Source: Arabidopsis thaliana (lineage: Eukaryota; Streptophyta; Magnoliopsida; Brassicales; Brassicaceae). Taken from it: 64,000 bases of DNA. The DNA lies in contig NC_003074.8 of assembly GCF_000001735.4 (NCBI RefSeq), forward strand, positions 9,176,101 through 9,240,100. Direction: 5' to 3'. The notes under the pieces are model-generated. The model saw only the letters and a program-made list of their open reading frames with translations. It ran no database searches and had not been told where the DNA came from. The position numbers and the translations under genes were made by a program. Below, one piece after another: positions 32,855 through 45,103 of the stretch; the first letter of the stretch is position 1, and every line of letters starts with the position of its first letter.

Positions 32855-34253
32855 ATGTCTTCTTCTTCTTCCGTAAGAATCTCTCTCTCCTTCATTTTCT
32901 TGGCTCTGCTAATCTCACCGGCTGTGTCACAAACATGTAAGTCACAGACTTTTTCCGGCGATAAAACTTACCCTCACTGCCTTGACCTCCCTCAACTCAA
33001 AGCCTTCCTTCATTATTCCTATGATGCCTCTAACACAACTCTGGCCGTCGTCTTCTCTGCTCCGCCGGCAAAGCCTGGCGGATGGATCGCGTGGGCGATT
33101 AATCCAAAGGCTACCGGTATGGTCGGATCTCAAACCCTTGTCGCTTACAAGGATCCAGGTAATGGTGTTGCCGTGGTGAAGACGCTAAACATTAGCTCCT
33201 ATAGCTCGCTGATTCCGTCGAAGCTGGCGTTTGATGTTTGGGATATGAAAGCCGAGGAGGCGGCGAGAGATGGAGGAAGTTTGAGAATCTTTGCTAGGGT
33301 TAAGGTTCCGGCTGATTTGGTGGCAAAGGGAAAGGTTAATCAGGTTTGGCAAGTTGGTCCTGAATTAGGTCCTGGTGGAATGATTGGGAGGCACGCTTTC
33401 GACTCGGCGAATCTCGCTTCTATGAGCTCTCTTGATTTAAAAGGTGACAACAGCGGTGGCACAATCTCTGGAGGCGACGAGGTAAATGCCAAGATCAAGA
33501 ACAGAAATGTAAGTTTCTATATAACATCACACTCATGATTTCTACATAACTAGTTTCTTTCAACCGATAGATTAAATTGGGGACAATTATGCAGATTCAT
33601 GGGATATTAAACGCAGTGAGTTGGGGAATTTTGTTTCCGATAGGAGCAATAATAGCCAGGTACATGAGAGTATTTGACTCGGCCGATCCGGCCTGGTTTT
33701 ACCTCCACGTTTCTTGTCAATTCTCTGCTTATGTCATCGGTGTTGCCGGTTGGGCTACCGGACTTAAGCTCGGTAACGAGTCCGAGGGTATTCGCTTCTC
33801 CGCCCACCGTAACATCGGCATTGCCCTCTTCACCCTTGCCACCATTCAGGTAATTTACAAGAAGATCTCTGTTCTAGGCTCTGTTTTTTTTACCCTTTTA
33901 TGTTCATGTTCAAAGATTAAAGCTTTTGACTATGTTTTGGATACCAAGTTAAGTTTCTAATGGACTTAAATATTCTATAGATGTTTGCGATGTTGTTGCG
34001 GCCTAAGAAAGATCACAAGTACAGATTCTATTGGAATATCTACCACCATGGAGTCGGTTATGCGATCCTCACCCTTGGGATCATTAATGTCTTCAAAGGT
34101 CTCAACATCTTGAAACCACAAGACACGTACAAGACGGCTTACATTGCAGTGATTGCCGTTCTTGGAGGCATTGCTTTGCTCTTAGAAGCCATCACTTGGG
34201 TCGTTGTACTCAAGAGAAAATCAAACAACTCAATGAAGCCTCTTAGGACCTAA
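32855..34253 (+). CDS. DOMON-cytochrome b561 (CYBDOM, auxin-responsive family) protein (393 aa)
   Basis: Three exons: 32855-33508, 33595-33849 and 33981-34253. The sum is 393 aa. A signal peptide ([20 protein letters not shown]) precedes an apoplastic DOMON domain (about residues 45-165). This has the candidate haem ligands Met in [14 protein letters not shown] and His in [10 protein letters not shown], and the block [12 protein letters not shown]. The cytochrome b561 part (about 215-380) has five helices with conserved histidines: [29 protein letters not shown] and [13 protein letters not shown]. The family moves electrons from cytosolic ascorbate across the plasma membrane to the wall and is related to AIR12. 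One C-terminal helix ends in a basic tail. I recall At3g25290. Confidence 0.94.
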
Positions 34254-37135
34254 GCCAACAAAGATCTGGTCAACTTATTAAAGGTTCATCTGCAGTTGTT
34301 GTTATTAATTTATTATGAGCTCTTGTATTATTAATGTTTATAGAACAAGGGTGTCACATGTATTATTGTTCTCTTGTTTTGTAGCTTTTTGGTTTTGTTT
34401 GTTGAGTATTTCTTGGGTTATGAATTCTTGTAGGGGATGAATGTTTTTGAAATAGTTCTTATTTTACTTTGAATCAATGAGTTTTTTCAGTTCCCAACTA
34501 ATTATTTGGACTTATTCCCATGTGATTACAAAAGACAATCAAATATGTCCACATGCTTGTAGCTTGTGGCCAATTAATAAGATAAAACGTCTTTGTGCTA
34601 GTCTTAGACAAATTATGGTGCCAAGACATAATCATACCTAGGTGTCTTTCTCAAAAGTGATTTTCGTTAATATTACTTTTGTCCTCAAATTATTCCATTA
34701 GTCGTTAGACACATTACCAAAAAAACTTTAATTTTTATTCCAAGGACTTAGTGTCAAACTTTTGTTGAAAATCTCATTTGAAAACTTTTTCAACGTTGTT
34801 TCTTTTCTATGGGTTGATTTGAAATTCATTTGATAACTTTTTAAATTTAAACTTTGCTACTTTCTTTAGTAAAGGTGACCATATATTGATATTTTCACAA
34901 ATTAATTTTTAAAATTTACTAAAGGGAGAGATAACCTTGTGGGGTGTGGACTGTCGAGCTAATTAGATTTCCAAGTGTCATTTGCATGGCTACTTTCTTT
35001 TTCTTTGGCTATTTTGTTTAAACACCTCTCATTTTCAACTTGTCATAATTAAGGGAACTTTGTTCCGCAAACTTAGGCCCATTTTTAGTGTCCATTGTTC
35101 ATAATTGTCTTATTATTATAATCATCAATGAAGAATTGATGTTTAAAAAAAAACACTTGGTATGGTTCTTTGTACGTATGTATATTAGTAGTATATATAC
35201 AAAAACAGTTCAAGCCATCAAGTGGTGGAGTTCAAATACTCGTGTTGCTTCAATTTATAGATTTGCCACGTTACATTTACCGCAATTAATGTCTATAATC
35301 TTATGTATTTGCCACGTTTGAATGAAAACAAATAAACGAGCATAATTTAATGAATAAAAGCATAAAAAATTATAGCTTAACAAAACCGATGATATAAGAA
35401 GTGTATCTGAATGTCTATTTTCATCCTCGTTATAATTAAATTATACTGGAAGAAGAAACATTTGGATTCCATTTCCGTATAAGAATGACATTGCTTATTC
35501 ATAATAGACGATAAAATTAGGTGAGATTCTCCAAACATTATGTGAAGAAGATGAGTGATAAATACTTCATGATAAAAGTGAAGAGAATCTAAAATCAAAT
35601 GATTTCGTTTCACGTGAAAAAGAGTAGGAGATATCTATAATCACCACTAACACTTTCTTTCTTTTTCGAACGTATGATGTTTTCTTCTTTTTTTTTTTTT
35701 TTTGATAATATGAACGTATGATATTAGGAGACAGCAGACTAAATTCGAGAACAGAAAATCGATCAAGATCGAACAGATGGAATAACTAATTGAGATTGCT
35801 TAAATGACTAATTGAAATCACAAAATTGTGAAGATCCGATCATAGACAAGAATAATTAACATATAAGATAGGAATTTTTTTTACTAAACACACGAAATAT
35901 AGGAAAATATATGATTACACATAGCATATATATTTTTAACTATACGAAATATATGTATTGTATGATCATATATATTAATTATATTACATCATGTGGTTAA
36001 TACCATAGACATACAAAATACTCAAATTTTGATGAGAAATTAAGTAAAAATAATAATTTTTGTTCGTCAACCTGAAATGGCTAATGTCGATTAGCCATAT
36101 AAGATTTTAAACAATTAAGATTAGCCATTTCATTAAAAAAAATAAAAAAAAAATAATTTTATAAATGTTAATTAGCAAAATAGCTAATCCCAATTGGTTA
36201 TTTAAAATTTTATGTGGACGTTATAAAAAAAAAAATAGTTTCAACTTTTTTATAGTATATATCCACTTACCTCATGGGTCGATTTCGTATAAAAGATAAC
36301 AGAAAAATTAATGCTTGATCTCTCTAAACAAACAAATTGTTACAAAATAAATCTTTGCTCGTCACATTAAAGACTGGTGGGCCTGGCTAATGTGTTTGGG
36401 CCTGGTTAGTAATTTCACATCAATTGTTTTTCAACATCCATACTATACCAATTAAATGGTTTGGTTAACCAAACCAGGAAAAAAAAAAACTGATATCATC
36501 AACAAAAATGGTTTAAGATCTTGCAGAAATTGCTAACCTAGTTGTTTCCGCTAGTTTCCGGCATGTCATTTCCAATTGGTATCTCAAATAGTAAAATATC
36601 TCAAACTCTTTTATTTTCATATTCAAAGAATCAGATTCTTTTAATCCTCTGCTGAAAAGTCAACATTTTCATTAAAAGTCCAACATTTACATTAGAAGTT
36701 GTTATCTCTCCCAATTTATATGTACCTCATTAAAAATGCTATAACATTCTACAATGTATCTGGAAAAAAAATTATAGAGACAAGAATAAAGTGAGTTTAA
36801 AAAGCCTATGAACAAAACCATCCAATAATTAAACTATAATCAAAAAGATTCTGTTTCTATTATTCCCCAATTCCCACAAATAAGACAAAGCCACGTCAAC
36901 ACAGCGGTACATAACTGTCACGTGTCGGTTTCGTGTATTCTCGATGAGCCAGCATATGCCTCGTTTCGCAGGAAGCATCCGGTAAACGGTCATCATCTCC
37001 ACCACTCTCATACTACTCAAAAACCCTGTGATATATAATTATCACATTTTCTTCTATAAATTCCGATTTCTGATCTTTGCCCTCTTTTCATAAGATAGTT
37101 AGGGTTTTAGTCTTTTGTGTAATAATTCATTGATC
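34254..37135. other. Long AT-rich intergenic region
   Basis: 34254-34480 is the 3' flank of the CYBDOM gene. 36070-36200 has several copies of TTAGCCAT/ATGGCTAA that can fold back. 36375-36410 has two copies of GGGCCTGGCTAAT/GGGCCTGGTTAG. Frames at 35088-35321, 35377-35613 and 36829-37020 have no family features. The promoter of the next gene ends near 37100 with GTGATATATAATTATCAC (a TATA inside a short palindrome). Confidence 0.5.
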
Positions 37136-38044
37136 ATGAACAAGGGAGAAGAAGGAGGAGAAGACAAGGAAGTGGTTTCTCTTCAAACTCTGAGTAAGAA
37201 AATGGATGATTTTGCAAAAGCTAGAGATTGGGAGAAGTATCACAGTCCAAGGAATCTCCTTCTTGCTATGGTATCTCGCATTAACAATCTCTTATGTCTT
37301 CTGAAAAAATTGAAATGGGTCTTGGTTCTTTAGTTTGATGGTGTCTTATAAACAAAAAAAGTTGGCTTCTTTCACTATCAAATCTGTTTTTGGTTTTCAA
37401 TCTCATCGATCTTCGATTTGGGTTTGATCTTGTCTTTTTCAAATTTGATGTTTGTTTCCATGAAAAATTTCATCTTTTTGTAACTTGCTCTGTTTTAGCT
37501 GTATTGACTTGAATGTAATTTGTAAGTGGAAGACTCATAGATCTGAAGTCAAATCAATCTCCAATTAACATAAGCAACGACAAAAACATGTGATTGTTCA
37601 TTTTCTTGAGTAAAGTGTTAAACTTTGATTTGGCCACATGTGCTATGCCCTACAATCTAGTCAAAATAGTCAGAATTAAAGGTCAAAACTTTATGTTGCT
37701 TTTGTGTTTTTGTTACATTTGAAATGATTTAAGGAGTATGGAAAATGCTGCAGGTGGGTGAAGTGGGAGAGCTATCAGAGATATTCCAATGGAAAGGAGA
37801 AGTAGCAAGAGGATGTCCAGATTGGAAAGAAGAAGAGAAAGTCCATCTTGGAGAAGAGTTATCAGATGTTTTGTTGTATTTGGTGAGGCTTTCGGATGCG
37901 TGTGGTGTCGATTTAGGCAAAGCCGCTCTGCGCAAGATCGAGCTTAATGCTATTAAGTATCCAGTTCCCAAAAAGACTGATGATCATTGTGTTGGTGATG
38001 GTGAAGATTCAAGCAGCAAGATTAAGTTGAATGAAGAAAACTAA
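37136..38044 (+). CDS. MazG-fold dCTP pyrophosphatase-like protein (141 aa)
   Basis: Two exons, 37136-37270 and 37754-38044, give 141 aa. The frame starts at MNKGEEGGEDKEVVSLQTLS, and the exon junction restores LLLAMVGEVGELSEIFQW. Metal-binding acids of the MazG/all-alpha NTP pyrophosphatase fold are in place: EVGEL (ExxE) in the first helix and LGEELSDVLLYLVRLSD (ExxD) in the second, with the helper motif RDWEKYHSPRNL. The closest family type is DCTPP1/RS21-C6, which removes dCTP and modified dCTP and so protects the nucleotide pool. The C-terminal tail after KYPVPKK is acidic and plant-variable. I recall At3g25400. Confidence 0.93.
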
Positions 38045-38464
38045 TCTCTCTTATTAGTGGTTTTGTGAGTAAGTTTATTGTGGGTATTTTCTTGTTATGA
38101 AGTAGGAGCATGATCAAGAACATATAATCTTCGAAGGCCTCTAATTATATTTCAGATGAATCTACTTAGTACCACTTTTGCAAGTTTTTCATAGGTTCAG
38201 CATTTGCTTTCACTGAATTTCGCAGTAAGAGTTCAGAGAGAGGCAACAAAAGATAACCTTTTATACCATGAATTAGCAGACTACATACAAGATGATTGAT
38301 GAATACCATTTTGTCTACACTACCTATACCATCCCCTCTAAACCTTATCTTTACTTCCCAAATGCTGTTTGTACATCAAATTAAAAACCGGAAAGTACTT
38401 GTGCAATCAATGTCCCAAGGTGTGGTTCCCTTGCTTTACAGGTTTGTTGCTGCTGAATTCTTGC
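38045..38464. other. Convergent 3' region between the dCTPP-like gene and BASS3
   Basis: Shared downstream sequence of two converging genes; no separate gene. Confidence 0.5.
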
Positions 38465-40231
38465 TCATGATTCAGCGGTGTAGCCAGTGCTTTGCGGTGT
38501 TGATAGCGATAGAACGTCCCTGATTCGAAACCCATTGCCCCAGAAAGAGGCAAGGCATAGACCCATTATGGCCATTACAACTACAGAGCAAGCTGCTGGC
38601 ACGGCTTGGCTGCTACCAAGGAACTGGCTTGCAAGAAGCCCGGCTAATGTGGAGCTTTGCATTCCCGTGCAAAGGGAGATAGTCCGGCTTACTTCTTCCT
38701 CTTGTCTGGTTAAATGATCCAACAACATAACCCAATAAATTTTCTAAGTTCTATGGATTAAGAAAAATGTTGAAGAGATACAAAAAGAACATGGATGTTG
38801 GAGTTACCGTAAGCCTGGGATCTTAGAGAACCAATATCCTAAGGCAAATGCTACGGCATGGAATGTAACAATTGGAACAATCAATCCAAGACCTTCAGCT
38901 GACAGAATCTGACTGCGATTAATCGAAAGTGGGCTTCCAATGCACAACGAAGTGCATACCATAGCAACAAACGGCATCACAGGTTGAAGAAGAGTGACCA
39001 CAGGCTTCGCATAAGTATTTAACACAAGGCCAAGAGTGATTGGAACAAGTACCACCTACAGATAGTAAATCATTGGACGTCAAGAACGATGAATCAACAG
39101 GAACTACCGATCCTATGCTAAATCTTGTTACCTGAAGTATAGACTTCGACATGGCAACTGCATCAACAGGAACTACTGATCCAATTAGAAGACCACTAAG
39201 CAAAGGTGTAAAGATTACAGAAGCAATAGTTGTAGAACTAGTGAGAAGAATGCTCATGGCCACATCAGCTTTACTCAGAGAACTCGCGTAACTAGACAAC
39301 TGAGCCCCAGCCACACAACACGTGAGTATAAAACCAGCGTAGAAGGTCCTCGGCATCCCAAATGCATTAGCAACTAAAACCCCGAGAAGCGGTTTCAAAA
39401 CGTACTGAGCAACAAACCCAACAGATAACGGCACTGGTCTGCAACCAAACAATGTTCTCACAAACGTTAGAAAACCAGCTTAACTAAACTGATCATAAAA
39501 CTTATAAGAGAATGCTCCAAGTACCTTTTGAATGCAAGAGCAAAATCGTCAACTGAAAGCTGAATTCCAATAGATAACATAATCCCTCCAAGAGCAGGAG
39601 CATAGAGGTCTTTAGATACCCTGAAAACATTTCATCTGATAATCATCTTAAAACCCCATTCAAAATCTTAGTTTCTCTAAACAGAAGATGACAAAACAGA
39701 GTCAACTAAGTAAAAGCCATAGACTTTATCGTTGATTCTCCTGATAAGATTCATATATATACACCAATTTTGTAAAGATATAAACTTTGGCATTACAGAG
39801 ATAGATAGAGAGAGTTTGTGTGCAAACCAAGTGAAACTAGGTGGGTAAGAGAGAGCAGCAACGGCAGTGAGAGCAACAACAAATGGAAGCAAAGCAGACC
39901 AAAACTGAGACGAATCAGCTTTCTCTGTAACATCAGTTCCACCACAAAACGATAACAGAGACATATTCCCATCTCTCCAATGTAATCCAACTCTGCCCAT
40001 AAACGGCGTCGTTGAACACGCCACCACTGGAACCAATCCGCTGTTTCTCCGCCTTAGTCTAAAATCTAGAAAGTTACTAAGCGATGAAGAATGGAGAGAA
40101 GATAAAGGTGAACTAGAAGACCGGAATTGACAATTGAAGGATTGAGATTTAGCGGGAAGATTATGAAATTCAGAAAGTGATTGTCTTTGTATAGCTGGTG
40201 GTGGGAGAGACAGAGAAGCGATTAAAGTCAT
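38465..40231 (-). CDS. BASS3: BASS3, plastid bile-acid:sodium symporter family protein (431 aa)
   Basis: Five exons on the minus strand: 39828-40231, 39525-39620, 39132-39438, 38808-39055 and 38465-38705. The sum is 431 aa. The Ser-rich N-terminus (about 70 residues, SQSFNCQFRSSSSPLSSL) is a chloroplast transit peptide. About ten helices follow, with family blocks APALGGIMLSIGIQLSVDDF, VGFVAQYVLKPLLGVL, FILTCCVAGAQLSSYASSLS KADVAMSI (the conserved sodium-site region) and TGMQSSTLAGLLASQFLG. The SBF/BASS fold normally couples sodium to transport of organic acids in plastids, as in BASS2 (pyruvate). The BASS3 substrate is not established. The upstream region near 40232-40400 is GC-richer. I recall At3g25410. 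Confidence 0.95.
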
Positions 40232-41731
40232 TTCTATATTGGTCTGGATTTTGTAAAGATTGGATTTTTAGGAGAGTAGGTGACGGAGAGAGGTGAAGCG
40301 CCACCGTGAAATGACGCCGTGGACCGGCGAAGGAGGGAAATTGAGAGGGTGAGGTTTGGAGTTGAAGAAGCAGGAGGAGGAAGAAGCGATAATATAGAAA
40401 ATTGGAATTTGGAAATATATAAAGGGGAAAGATTTGTTAAGGTTTGTTTAGGCATGATTGACAAGTGATGTGCAAGAAAATTGAACGGCTGAGATTGGTT
40501 GGCGACGTGATCGTCGATGACTCTTTCTAGCATTGTTGGTTTTGTGTAGGCCTTAGTTTTGTGTGAGTGAATTTGGATGAATTTGGGTGAAAGATTGTTG
40601 TTTTGTTTGGTACATGTTGGCATCTTTTTTTTCCCCGTCAAACATACTTACTTTAGCATCCTTATATTAATACTTAAAAAACCAATACATGGTTTCTAAG
40701 CATCCACCAATGGTCTTAACAAAGGTGATGACCAACATTCTAATCAAGCAAAGTACAAACCACAAGAGGAGACAAATTTTTGCAATAGCATCTGCACACA
40801 GTGCTAGTTCAATGGATCCGGAGTCCCAATACATATATTTAAAAATGGACTCTTTTATACTAATTGTCTTTTTTTACAAAATCATATACCTACATATATA
40901 TATAATATAAAACTTTGGGTCCTTTTAACAACATAGTTAGAAAAAGAGAGTATATGAGCTAATTAACAACATACTTACAAAAAAAAAAATTGGCCCGGAA
41001 AGTATCTTGCCACTTCTTAACATCTTCTACTGCCTTTAAAATTACTCTTTGCGCCTCTTCATGGTCATTTATGAAGAATATCTCATTTTTTACATGTTGG
41101 CATTTATATATACATTTTTGTTAGCGTTTTAGCCAAAAATCCTTAATCTATTTTTTAATTACAGTTTCAATCTTTATGAAACCTATCTAACAAAGATATT
41201 ATTCTACCCAAGTTTTGCAAATAAATCTTAACTACATTCGATATATGTAATTCTGAATATAATATATTGTATAAATTAAATATCTATATGTTAAAATGTA
41301 CAATATAATTTTACTTAAAAATATAATGTAGAAAAATATGAAATGTCTTACAATAATATTATAGAAATATTTTTATATTTGAAAAGATAACATAGTAATT
41401 TTTTTGTATTTATAATCATTTTATTTTAATTTAACAATGCAAATTTAAGATCTTTAAATGTATTATGTCATTCAAAATAATGTATATACAACTGGATCAT
41501 ATTCTTTACAGGTAATAACATTTTCTCTATTATAGTAGTAAGAATAAAAATTTATTCTTTCCATGTTTCTTTTTAAGTATGATTTTCATTTTAAGTCTAG
41601 ATTGGATTTTACCATACAAATTTCAATAGATTCCCAAGATTTGTTTCCGTATCTATTTTTGTTAAACATTACCAAAATTCTTATAATAATAAGAGTTTGC
41701 TAGTAATTGTAGCTCAACGTTCTTCATCAAA
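40232..41731. other. Intergenic region between BASS3 and SCPL21
   Basis: The BASS3 promoter lies at 40232-40680 (the antisense-like frame 40234-40641 is part of it). 40930-41640 is strongly AT-rich. No further gene. Confidence 0.5.
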
Positions 41732-44700
41732 ATGGGTCGGTTAGTAGAAGCTATCATTGCTTCGATATTATTGTCTTTGTGTTTTACAATAACAAAGTCA
41801 GCTCCAAAATCTGCTCTCATTACCAATCTTCCTGGTTTCAACGGCACTTTTCCATCTAAACACTATGCCGGGTAAATTTCATATGTGTTTTACATTTTTT
41901 TGTGAAATTCTCATCTATCATAAAGTTTTATTATAGACTTTCTTCAAAATATTTTTTAATCTCTCTTTTTCTTATGTAATTTGGTGTGTGATCTAAGGTA
42001 TGTGGCAATAGATAAACATCGTAATAAGAATCTATGGTATTACTTTGTGGAATCTGAGAGAAATGCTTCGGTAGATCCAGTTGTGCTTTGGCTTAATGGT
42101 GGTCCAGGTTGCTCTAGCATGGATGGATTTGTCTACGAGCACGGTAAGCTTTATATACCTTTTCTTGTGTCGAGAAAAGGATTCATATATAACTCGAAAT
42201 AGGGTCTCATACAATGCTCTTTTATGTTGGCAATTGTATATAAGCAAAGATAATCTAAACATATGATACTGTTCAATACTGTTGCAGGTCCATTCAATTT
42301 CGAACCAAAAAAGAAGAACTCACATCTTTTGCATCTCAATCCTTATAGTTGGTCCAAGGTTGAAAAGAAAAACAACATTGACTTATTTTCAAACATTTTC
42401 TTCAAAAGAAATTGATCTATAACTTTTAAGAATGTGTTTTGTTTTCAGGTGTCCAACATCATATACCTTGACTCTCCAGTTGGTGTGGGATTCTCTTACT
42501 CAAATGACAACGCCGATTATACAACTGATGATACAAAAACCGCGTCTGATACTCACACATTCCTTCTCGAGGTGAAATAAGAATGTAAAAGTTTTTAAAA
42601 AAGATTTCCTTGTGTTGTGTGTGATTCAAGACACTAACTATTACATCCACATCAGTGGTTTAAAATGTTTCCGGAGTTTCAGTCAAATCCGTTCTTTATA
42701 TCAGGAGAATCATATGCTGGTATCTATGTGCCAACTCTTGCGGCCGAGGTTGTCAAAGGTCAGTATTATCTCTCTCAACATCATCTTTAGCTCCTTTTCA
42801 TATATTGGCAGAATTAGAAAATAACGTTATCTCCAATTTTTCTCATCGTTTTCTTGTTATGTTGTAGGAAATAAAAATGCAATGAGAACAAACAAAACAA
42901 GCAAGAATGTGACAAAGCCGGTTATCAACTTCAAGGTACGACTAATGTTTGAGGCTATGTTTCGGATTCAAAGTCTTATGGTTTTGGTGTTAAATAAATA
43001 CCATTAAGACTAAGGGTACTAATGTAGTTACCTAATTGTCTCTTTGTATATGTGAGAGAAAGAGAAACCTTCTTCCTATACTTGAATGTTAAAATTGGAC
43101 TTATATGTGGTATAGGGATATTTGGTGGGTAATGGTGTTACCGATGAGGTGTTTGATGGTAATGCTCTTGTTCCCTTCACTCATGGCATGGGACTCATCT
43201 CTGATGAACTCTATGAGGTTTGATTTTGTTGGTGAATTTTTCATAATTCTTGCTTTATTCCTCAATTTTTATTTTTTCTAATGTGTAACAAAATATGGCA
43301 GGAAACTAAATTAGTGTGCAACGGAACATACTATACCGGCGGCCAGTCAGGAGTGAGTAAAGAATGTGCTGGCAAACTTAAAACAGTGTCAGATACTGTG
43401 AACTTATTGAACTTATATAACATTCTAGAACCGTGCTACCACGGAACATCTCTATCCGCCTTAGATATCGAGTTTCTGCCTAAGAGTCTCCTTACTCTAG
43501 GCAAAACAGAAAAGCCAATGGCGGTGAGAAAGAGAATGTTTGGTCGTGCATGGCCTCTAGGTGCCGTTGTGCGTCCAGGCATTGTACCTAGTTGGTCTCA
43601 ACTCCTCGCTGGCTTTGGTGTTCCTTGCATTGTAAGTAGTAAACCACATCATGCATCTTTCCTCTTATAGTATTTGCTAAGTATTACCGTGCATGATTGC
43701 CACTTTGAAAACTAATTATCACTAGGTTACACTCGAATTTACATATCTACATTTGGATACATTGTATATTAGGATCATATATATACATAAATAGTTTAAA
43801 AAGTTGTAAGAACAAGGGTATTTAATTTTCATCATTAGACACAAATAGTTCATTTGATCAAATTAAATGTATAGTACCAATTGTAATACATTTGATGATT
43901 CTCCACAATTTTAGAAACTGAAAACTTGTAATGGATGCAGGACGATACAGTTGCGACCAAATGGCTAAACGATCCAGCTGTAAGGAAAGCGGTTCATGCT
44001 AAAGAGGTCTCTATTCAATTCATCATATTTCTCTCAATCAGTATTTGTAATAAGTTGATGATGGACATTGGACACCATTTTAACATCTTGGACCTTTTTT
44101 CGAAACGTCGATATAGGAAAAAGCGATTGGAAATTGGGAGTTATGTTCAAGCAACCTCGAATATAGGCACGACACCGGTAGCATGATCGAATACCATAGA
44201 AACCTCACTCTTAGTGGCTTTCGAGCTCTCATTTTCAGGTGCACATATATAGAAATAAATCAAAGGTAACTAAAAGTAAAACGAATGAAAATATAAAATA
44301 TAACAAAAGTTAAATTTTTTGCAGTGGAGATCATGATATGTGTGTACCATATACTGGCTCTGAAGCATGGACTAAGGCAATGGGATACAAAGTGGTTGAT
44401 GAATGGAGGCCATGGATGTCAAATAACCAAGTCGCCGGGTAATTTTTTTGTTATAACTATCTTTCGGTCAGTTTTTTTCCCAACTCATTGTTTCTACAAT
44501 TTTGTGTTGTAGGTTTACACAAGGGTATGCCAATAATCTCACATTTCTAACCATCAAGGTACAAACATCACACATTTTCTTCATATTCTATTTCTACAAA
44601 TGAAAACGATTTGTGTTTTAGTTTAAGTTTGAATGTTTTTTTTTGCATGCAGGGTGCAGGACATACCGTTCCAGAATACAAACCGCGTGAATCTTTGGAC

Positions 44701-44736
44701 TTCTATAGTCGTTTCCTAGCAGGAGAAAAGATATAG
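41732..44736 (+). CDS. SCPL21: SCPL21, serine carboxypeptidase-like protein (about 504 aa)
   Basis: Thirteen exons: 41732-41871, 41998-42143, 42288-42358, 42449-42571, 42656-42758, 42868-42935, 43116-43217, 43302-43631, 43941-44006, 44117-44238, 44325-44438, 44513-44558 and 44653-44736. Phase is consistent throughout. A signal peptide ([18 protein letters not shown]) precedes the S10 peptidase domain: [60 protein letters not shown] (catalytic Ser), [14 protein letters not shown] (Asp) and [13 protein letters not shown] (His). The whole triad is intact. Plant SCPLs work in vacuole or secretory compartments as peptidases or acyltransferases. The SCPL20-type group to which this seems to belong is usually assumed to be peptidases. 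I recall At3g25420. Confidence 0.92.
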
Positions 44737-45103
44737 AATTCTCAAGTTCCATGCATGTTCATTAATAAAAATATTTATAACAATAAAATTCCATTTTTTC
44801 TTCAATAAAAACTTCAAATTTTGTAATGTAATTTACAAAAATGTGAAGGATTCTATTTCGTGTACTAAAACAAGTTTTTCTCCACACAAAAAAAAACATA
44901 TACTGTTCTGTATTTTTTCAAGGGAAATTTAAATTGAAAAGTTAATACTGTATATATTTGACTATAATTCAAACCAAACCAATTAAACCAAAAATTTAGA
45001 AAACCAAAAAAGTTGAACCGGAATTGAACCGATATCTAGATTGAAACCACGGGATTTATTGAAATCGTCTTCCTTCTCACTATTCCGGTGTAGCTGCTCA
45101 AAA
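44737..45103. other. Short intergenic region upstream of the PARN-like gene
   Basis: AT-rich. CCAAACCAATTAAACC runs near 44970 occur again upstream of the CRM gene (about 47765-47795). No gene. Confidence 0.5.

Noticed and set aside
40234-40641. 135-aa minus-strand frame upstream of BASS3
   Set aside because: Lies in the BASS3 promoter/leader, has no family match and contains low-complexity Ser/Pro stretches.
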